NCBI GenBank assembly: GCA_037447655.1
Contig: JBBHKE010003248.1
Coordinates: 73,007-135,006 of the forward strand
Direction of reading: 5' to 3'
DNA: 62,000 bases
Origin: Zygnema cylindricum
Lineage: Eukaryota > Streptophyta > Zygnematophyceae > Zygnematales > Zygnemataceae
Shown: positions 54,790-62,000 of the stretch, piece by piece
Layout of the letters: every line of letters starts with the position of its first letter
Position numbering within the stretch: the stretch's first letter is position 1
Position numbers and translations under genes: made by a program
The notes under the pieces: generated by a model
What the model saw: only the letters and a program-made list of their open reading frames with translations
Told to the model about the DNA's origin: nothing
Databases searched by the model: none

Positions 54790-57700
54790 TCCTTTAGCTA
54801 AATTGGTATAATTAATTCTAATTTCTCATTAACACTAAAAAAATGTTGGGAAGTGTAGGAAAGTGTGCCGGTTCTTTTCTTTACAACATCTCAATCTGAA
54901 TGGGAGTATTGAATGGTAATCTTCATTATGTTCTGTCTGTTGGACGTAGAAACCTTTTAAAAAAATATATATATTTGCCATTGGATATTGAGTGGAGATT
55001 CTTTCTGAGTACAACAAAGTGCAAATTGTGGGTGACAAAATTGATGCTCCTCCTTTCTAAATGAAACATATGAAAAACTCTTGAAACTGGAAGATACTAT
55101 GGCATTACACGGTCAAAGGCTTCAAGAGATGGTTCCACACTATAAACGTTGTATGATGTATTTAAGAACTATCTTGTTACTTTGAGCTATCACACCATGG
55201 GATGGGATTTTCATGTATGGCAACCTGTGGTTGTCGTTTCTTATCTTCTTGTGTTAAAGTGCCTATCTGTCGAACAAGCGAATATCTATTAGTTAAAGAC
55301 CATAGAAGCTAGTTTATTTTTCCAACCAAATGCATTAAGGATCTCGAAAAGTGTGCGCCTCTTCATCCGGTCGTAGTGCCCCTACTAGTTTAACGAGAAA
55401 CTAATCTGGCAACATTTTGAACATTTTTTGATCGTCATTCGCATCTTCCGTTCTCGGTTGTTTTCATAATGTGTGATAAATGGGATTTATGAAATGCAAT
55501 ATTTCACAATACGTCACCTATCATTGGCGAGCTCGGTCGTTGACGAGCAATTGCTCAAAGTTCATAACCTTCCAAAACCTTCCAACAATAACTTTGGTTT
55601 TCCAAACTCCGGATTCCTTAAAAGCCTGGGAAATTTTTGGAGGATAAAGATTTTCCCTCCAACTATCTCAACTATGCCATCACATTGTTACCCTTTAAAC
55701 ATAATTTCACCATTTTGTCATCTCATTATTTGACAATACTTATTCCAATGTTACTTTTCTTTTTTTCTTAAGTGTAGGTGTCATGACGCATATTCCGTTC
55801 GCTCTTCGTACCCAAATCTGCAATTTTTAGCTAATTCCACCTCTCATTTTTCTCTTAATCCACTTTTCCTAAACCGACATCAAATCCATTTGTGGACATT
55901 CACAGTCACAAATACTCAATGGGAGGAAATACCGCATCAAGGCATCAAGGTTTGTCAATTCCGTTGTGGTGAACGGAGACCGTTGTGCGAATCTTTACAT
56001 CTAGGCACACTTGACACACACAAAACGTGAAAACTACAAAACAAAAAAAAAACACTAAAGCAACACCAACTAACAAAAAATATAGTAGATTAGATAGAAG
56101 TGGAAAATAAAATAAAGAGACAAAGTTAAAATAAAGGGTGCAAGAGATCAATTGTTTTCCAAATTTGCGTAAATAAAACTTGGATTTGTGAAATAGGACA
56201 AGGTCGTCGCAAGAAAACCGTCTATGGGGAACTTTGCCAAGGGTAAGAAGGAGGGGGGGGAGGGGGGACAATTGTGAATCTAATTGTTGTTTGGTATCCT
56301 CTTTAACCTCTGAGCTCCTTATAGTCCCCAAATAGGACAAGCGTCACAATTCTCTTTCGCATCCTGTTTATCACGTTTGCGATCGCTTAACAGGTTCTCA
56401 GGATCGTCCCTCTCTCTTGGGTCATTTCTTTAACGAACCACAATTGGAACCCAACCCTTCAACAAAGACGCCCCACCTACTATAGCTCCCTTGCCACATA
56501 ATGTGGAAAACCGTGTGGAAAATTGTCCTCTCCTTGCGTTTGTTTCTTGGTATTGTGGCTTTCACCATAGGAGCCATCCTAAACATTTTCAATGTTTTTT
56601 ACCTCCAACCCTCCCCTCCGTGAACCACTATTGGTCACCGATCCCAACCTTTCCGCAGTCTATCTACCTTTTGTTCCTTCACCTTTACTAATTCCTTCGC
56701 CGATAATACTCACCTTAAAGTTAACGCCTTTCTTTCGTATCCCCGCCTCCACCCTTAGTCGTCAACTAATCCATTCTCTCATTATAATCCCGCTTCAAAC
56801 CATTGATATTGTCTACCTATATCTCGCGTACCTTGTCCGGATTATGAGAAATCTTAGTGTGTATGTCGATTTAGCAAGACACAGCGAAGAGTGATCTAAA
56901 ACGGTTTTGGCTTCTCCCAAGTCATATGACTGGTATACTCATGCCTCTGCTCAAAGACATATCTCTTATAACAGTTGAAATTTTGTTCACAACCTTAATG
57001 TGTTGGGGTGCAACCACTTCGGTTAATCTAAACCGCTGTTTTACACTCATATTTTAAATAATCTTCTATAAATTGTTCAAGCTACACCGGTTCTCACCCG
57101 ACCTTAAGGTTGTGTGCACTTTTTCTTTTGCTTACGGTCTTGGGTCTTAATGTTACCTTCCCTTAGGGGTGTCGTAGGGCACATGAAACACAATCGAGAT
57201 GTTAATGTATCTTATGCGAGGATTAAGAATCTTTCTAATGAATTATACAAATCGAGTAGTTGCCCTTTTTGGATGCACTCAGTTTCTACCTCAACGACCC
57301 GTGCACGTCGTGTCATTTATCTCGAGCTGTTTGGCGAACTTTCTCGTCTTGGTTAGACACTTGTACCTCTCACGCCTTAACCGACCATAAAAGGCAATGG
57401 TTGAAGCCCTTCAAACCCTTCAACACCTAGCACTCGAGGAAGTTATGCTTTCTTATTAAATCTTTTAACCCGATGAACTCTTTAATATTGGCCAATAGAC
57501 TAATGCTAAAAGTTTGGTTCAGTTCCCTCATCTCTCGACGGAGGAACGACATATATTGATTTTTTTCGCAACCTTTTTCCTCCTATGAAGTCCATCACAA
57601 AGCTTTCATTCGTTGTTTAAGGCGACTTTTAAATTGGCTCTCAAACATCTACTCCCCACTATTTTACAACGTGTGACAACAACACACCTTGAACTACCTC

Positions 57701-57799
57701 GAAGCTTACCCAAGGTGTCCCTCCCATTGTTGTGGAAGAAGTTATGTATCATCTTCCTGCCGTGGTGTCAAAGGGCTTTTCATGATTAATTTTCCCACA
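54790..57799. other. Intergenic, possible decayed RT-family DNA
   Basis: No intact frame. Part of 56900-57800 may be the decayed 5' part of the RT fragment that follows, judging by its similar base composition; no motif is certain there. A G-rich run sits near 56250-56270. Confidence 0.35.
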
Positions 57800-57803
57800 T
57801 AGT

Positions 57804-58000
57804 TTTGGTGTGTCGACCTAGGGAGGTTGCGAGATGGTTGTCTTCAATTTACGAGCGATTGCACCTGGATTGGGTGTTCCTCCAAATTAACATTGCCAAC
57901 GCTTTCAACACATTTGATTGTACGCCACCTTTTGGGAGCTCCGACCTGGCCCGTCAATCAACTAGATATATTGAGTCTTTTTTCTGTGCCAATCACATTC
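57804..58000 (+). pseudogene. Reverse transcriptase fragment (motif A region)
   Basis: The frame reads LDWVFLQINIANAFNTFDCT, matching the LQ-x-D-x-ANAFNT motif A of the plant RT-related family to which the fragment at 54237-54770 also belongs. The first catalytic Asp is replaced (QIN for QID/QVD). No YxDD box is seen downstream. It is a dead, isolated piece, in opposite orientation to the other fragment. Confidence 0.55.
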
Positions 58001-58439
58001 GCAATGGTTGTCGAAGAAACATTTTGTGTCGTTTAATAAATCTTATGCTCGAAATCACAGGTAATTGAAGTGTAATACTTATCACCTTCATGAACTATTA
58101 GGAAGTGGTCACTATCACCATAGCCTCACTAATTTGACCCAATGGAGGTCCATTTCTTGTTATGTTACCCAAAGTGTCTTTGCAACTGCAGAATTGACTC
58201 ATTGAGTCAATGGATATTCGCCTTTACTTCATGGAACATGCACCCCAAATATAGCCCATATGATAAGAGTACTTGACCGTACAGGTTACGTACAGTACGG
58301 TTAACTTTATATAGTGTTTTCCAATTGAGTTCGTACATTCGAAGTCTTGAACTAATATGATACGAACGGACGGTACGGTACGCCTGTTTTAACAATTTTA
58401 GGGTTTCTTACTTCCTTCCAGAGAGGCCCAAGATAATTG

Positions 58440-58825
58440 TTATAATTAGTAAAATATAACATCTAGATATAGTTGTTATGCTTAGTATAATGCAACAGCT
58501 ACATATAACAACTGTCATAATAACAAATATATAACACTTACAACTAGCTGTCATATGTGGTATAATATAACAGTTAGATATAGCTGTTATAATTTATAAA
58601 ATATAACAGTTAGATATAACTTTTACAATAAATATAACATAAAAACTATAACTAGCTGTTAAATTAAGTATAATATTACAGCCAGATATAGTTGTTTTGC
58701 TTACTATAATGCAACAGCTACATATAACAACTGTCACAATAAATAAAATATAACACTTACAACTAGCTGTCATATTCGGTATAATGTAACAGTTAGATAT
58801 AGTTGTTATAATAAATATGAAATAA
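58440..58825 (+). repeat. AT-rich tandem duplication with TAACAG/CTGTTA palindromes
   Basis: Two units of about 220 bp (starting near 58460 and 58680) share CAACAGCTACATATAACAAC and CACTTACAACTAGCTGTCAT. Each also contains the near-palindrome AACAGTTAGATATAGCTGTT. Confidence 0.8.
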
Positions 58826-59366
58826 CAGTTACATAAAAAAAGTTTAGTGGGAGCACGGCGGAACTAAAAGAGGCTTTAGCCTATTCAACCGAACCAATTT
58901 TTAAAGAGGGATCTTCTAAGAGGAAGTTTGAACGAAAGTTGTCACGGTTCCGAAAGTTAGAAGAGCTTCGCTCTATCACGGGTTAAATTTTAGATTTATA
59001 TTTTTTAGGGAGAGATAGTATTTGTTTTTCAATATTGCATTCAGATTCAATTTTTTTTTATTTTTTACTATATCTTTCTGTTTTCTGTTGTTTTAAAATG
59101 TTCAATACGATGCCTTGTTTTGTCTTTAACATTGCATATGTTGTTATCGTTGATTTCTAATGACCATTTATTTGCGTCATGTAATTACTTTCAAACCCTA
59201 GTATACTACATATTTCAACTTAGGATATACGTACATGAAAACAATAGTATATGCACAAATATATCTCCTAAACACCACATTTTACCCGGAAAAATATTTG
59301 GTTTGATTAACCCGTTGATACTTTATCGCAAGTCAAAAAGCATGTCTTATGCTTTTGTTATTTTGC

Positions 59367-59392
59367 ATATATATATATATATATATATATAT
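59367..59392 (+). repeat. (AT)13 microsatellite
   Basis: Uninterrupted AT dinucleotide repeat of 26 bp. Confidence 0.95.
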
Positions 59393-59857
59393 GGATATAA
59401 ACATTTGTAACAACTGCCAATAAATACCTTAAACACTGTAAACACCCATGTTTTACCTGTTAGTTGTGATCTTTAAACCTAAAGACATTTAATCAAGTTA
59501 TGCTAACCGATTGTTACCTTGTCAAATCTATTATTTGATATTATACACCGTTGCAATAACCACCCATATACTTTTAAAATATCCTTGTTCACTCTCTTTG
59601 AATGCGTGTAGTTTTTAGTTATTCACGTTTATAAACCTTTTTTGAAATAACAAGAGTTAGTAAGTTTGTGTCATATGCATTTATAAACTATTCTAATATA
59701 TTTATTTAAAAATATTTTAGATAATCAACGCCACATATTACAAACGCCGTTGTTGCCATTCTATATATAGCATTCTCGTTATGTTCAGTTATACTTAACT
59801 GTAGATCGTTGAGTTATGGTTAACAATAAACTAGTATAATATCAATACACAATTAAA

Positions 59858-60203
59858 TGCCTCAAGCTATTGTGTGTAGTTATAATAGCCACTAATAAAC
59901 ATCCAAAGTATCGGTAATAACGTTTAATAGATGGGTTAATAGAATTTCGGGCGTATACATGGCTTATCAAGTTATACCGACCAATATTAAATTAACGGAT
60001 GATTATGTAATTGCTTTAACATGTTTTAAATGCCACAAGCTATTGTGTGTCGTTATAATAACCACTAATAGACATCCAAAGCATCGCTAATAGTGTTTAA
60101 TAGATAGGTTAATGCAATTTCGGGCGTATACATGGCTTATCAAGTTATACCGACCAATATTACATTAACAGATGATTACGCAATTACTATAACATGTTTT
60201 ATA
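59858..60203 (+). repeat. 173-bp tandem duplication
   Basis: Units 59858-60030 and 60031-60203 share TTTCGGGCGTATACATGGCT and TATCAAGTTATACCGACCAA, with about 10-15% substitutions by eye. Confidence 0.9.
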
Positions 60204-61521
60204 AGTAACTATTGCATAACCATCTAAATGTGTACGAAATACAACAATTGACTGTCAACATAACGTATTAAATATTTTTTTATTTTGGCATACTCTTTTA
60301 TAATCAACCATATGTGTCGCCAATCCTTATATTTATTGTTATGCACCTTTTATTCTTATAACACATAAACATACAAACTAGTATAATTATAAATTATAAA
60401 TAATTATTAAAATATAACCCATCATATGATACGGGTAACTCTAAACATAAAGTGCACGTATTTGGCTTTTACGATCAAAGATTATTTTCTATAATGGGCA
60501 GTATAGACCATTATCGTACCATTATTTATTATAATTACTATTCATAATGAAGTCTTTCGATAAGTACTCACATACAATCAATGCGCATTAATGCGCTTTA
60601 AAATGAATTGCTTTTTAAAGATATGCAATTTCGACATCGATACATGTTATTATACCAATTTGTGTAAATATAAGCTAATACCCGTTATCATTACAGGGAT
60701 TTTAAATTGTAACATATCAGTTTGGTATGTAACCATTAACGTCTAAATGAGCGCATTAAAAAAAAGTTAAGTACACATAGTAACTTCATCTCTAGTCACA
60801 ATAACTTGTTTTTTTTCAACCCTATTGCATGAATTACAAAGTCATGTGGAATAATAATAAAGACAAAATATACATAATTTGTAGCCCAAACTTCATCTCT
60901 AACCCCATACAAAACATACAAGGCGTTTACATTAAACAACGAAAATATTCCTAACAATTTCATTGTTTAGCTTACATAGGACATTGTGAGTACAATAGTC
61001 TAAAATTTCACATTATCAATTTACTCCAAATAGAATGTCTATTTGAATGACTCTCTCTTAATTACTGTTCTTATCATTATATGACTTGTTCAACAAAGAA
61101 ATAACGCCCCTTGATTAATTACGTTAATGGTTTATTATTGTTAGGCAAAAATATAATATATAATACCAATTAAGTGAATACATACGTCACAGATTGTTGC
61201 CTACTGTTTCAATAGAGTTGCTAACCGTAGTTCAACATTTCGGGTCGAAGCCTTATTGAAACTACTGTAACAACTATACACAGACGTACGGTTAATATTT
61301 AAAGTATGACTGAAACGTTTGCGTTATATACATCGACAATTTGTCGACGATGGAAATATAGTTTTTTTTATTCGGGCAGCGTCGTTAGTGTTAATGTACA
61401 AACCCTTGGTAAAAAAAAATTATTATTTCTCTGGTCAAAATTAGAGTCCGTACAAAAAAAAAATTTACGGATTACATGATACCGGTAGGTATTTAGTAGT
61501 AGTGAAACTTACGGCGCATTT

Positions 61522-62000
61522 TGAAACTTTGTGTGCTCCATTGCCCACAGCAATCGCAGATCCAGAAGAAGCTAATCTAGATAGTGCCGACTCCAAGTTG
61601 ATATAAACCCAAATGACTGACCCCTTGACAATCAGTAACCCATCCCCTTGACAATCAGTAACCCATTATAGCTTCACCCCTGTGAAATAAGACTTTCTGT
61701 GTGCTCAGTTCCACCACAGAATGCAAAGTTAGAATATGAGTTTTGGACACATTCACCCACTTTGAATTTCCCTTAGAAATGCAGCCACCCTGGCAGGCAA
61801 AAACTCTGATCAACTACACCCTTGTGTAGCCTAGACTCGCTTGAGTCCGCAGCAAAAAGAATCACTGAAAATGGTCAAGTAAATTGATTGTTATGGCTGC
61901 CCAAAGTTAGCCTTTTATACAAGGTGCTCTCTCACATAGGCGACTACCTACCAGAAATATTCTAAGTCCTGTTCCCTCTCTAAAACCCATTCTACTGAAG
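61522..62000 (-). repeat. copia LTR D, 3' part, truncated by the window edge
   Basis: On the minus strand it ends ATGGAGCACACAAAGTTTCA, the same Gag-start block that closes LTRs A, B and C. Upstream of it are the shared GTGATTCTTTTTGCTG, GACTCAAGCGAGTC-like and TGCCAGGGTGGC words and a TATAAAAG box near 61909. It is closest to LTR C but is a separate subfamily. A 24-bp phrase (CCCCTTGACAATCAGTAACC...) is duplicated at about 61621-61665. No primer site follows the end, so it is a 3' LTR or a solo LTR. Confidence 0.8.

Larger units (their letters stand above)
58830..61521. other. AT-rich intergenic DNA
   Basis: No coding frame of interest. It is distinctly AT-richer than the left half of the window and contains the microsatellite and tandem duplication listed separately. 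Confidence 0.5.

Overview
Eukaryotic nuclear DNA, most likely from a streptophyte plant (a non-seed land plant or charophyte alga is my best guess; the species cannot be fixed). Grounds: nested Ty1/copia retrotransposons, many small TIR elements with TAA/TTA target duplications, CACTA-like subterminal palindromes, a telo-box upstream of a gene, and GT-AG introns with long AT-rich intergenic DNA. All splice junctions and repeat alignments were read by eye.

Layout. 1-2436: intergenic with two dispersed repeats. 2434-18833: a nest. A PIF/Harbinger-like element (TSD TAA) is split by copia element B (+ strand, 3564-18039). B is itself split by a younger copia element A (- strand, 4959-12049, TSD AAATC) and by a solo LTR C (15721-16747, TSD GTTGC). 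A carries a three-fold tandem copy of its RNase H 3' end. All the LTRs whose 3' end is visible place the Gag start codon 20 nt before the LTR end. The primer site of A and B matches the anticodon arm of initiator tRNA-Met, which means half-tRNA priming. The U3 of A, B and C holds an antisense tRNA-like block. 19231-22698: a long fold-back element and a second MITE. 22905-25211 (+): a single-exon gene for a 768-residue protein of unknown family with three internal repeats; a MITE ends about 85 bp before its TATA box.

27355-43244 (-): one large gene. I assembled 17 exons whose phases all agree (7068 nt, 2355 aa). The order is helical N-terminus, beta-propeller-like region, GB1/VLIG-type large GTPase, NF-X1-like Cys/His-rich region, and a von Willebrand A domain with a complete MIDAS. 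Its 3.2-kb eighth intron holds a nested set of repeats. The last five exons and the first four are less certain than the core.

43840-62000: MITEs and repeat relics, long CT- and GA-rich tracts, three tandem AGCGACG palindromes, two decayed fragments of a reverse-transcriptase gene family, AT-rich DNA with tandem duplications, and a fourth copia LTR (D, - strand) running off the right edge.

The two host genes show no sign of a shared pathway. The most notable items are the GTPase-vWA fusion, the unrecognised triple-repeat protein, and the shared LTR design (Gag ATG in the LTR, half-tRNA primer site, antisense tRNA-like cassette).
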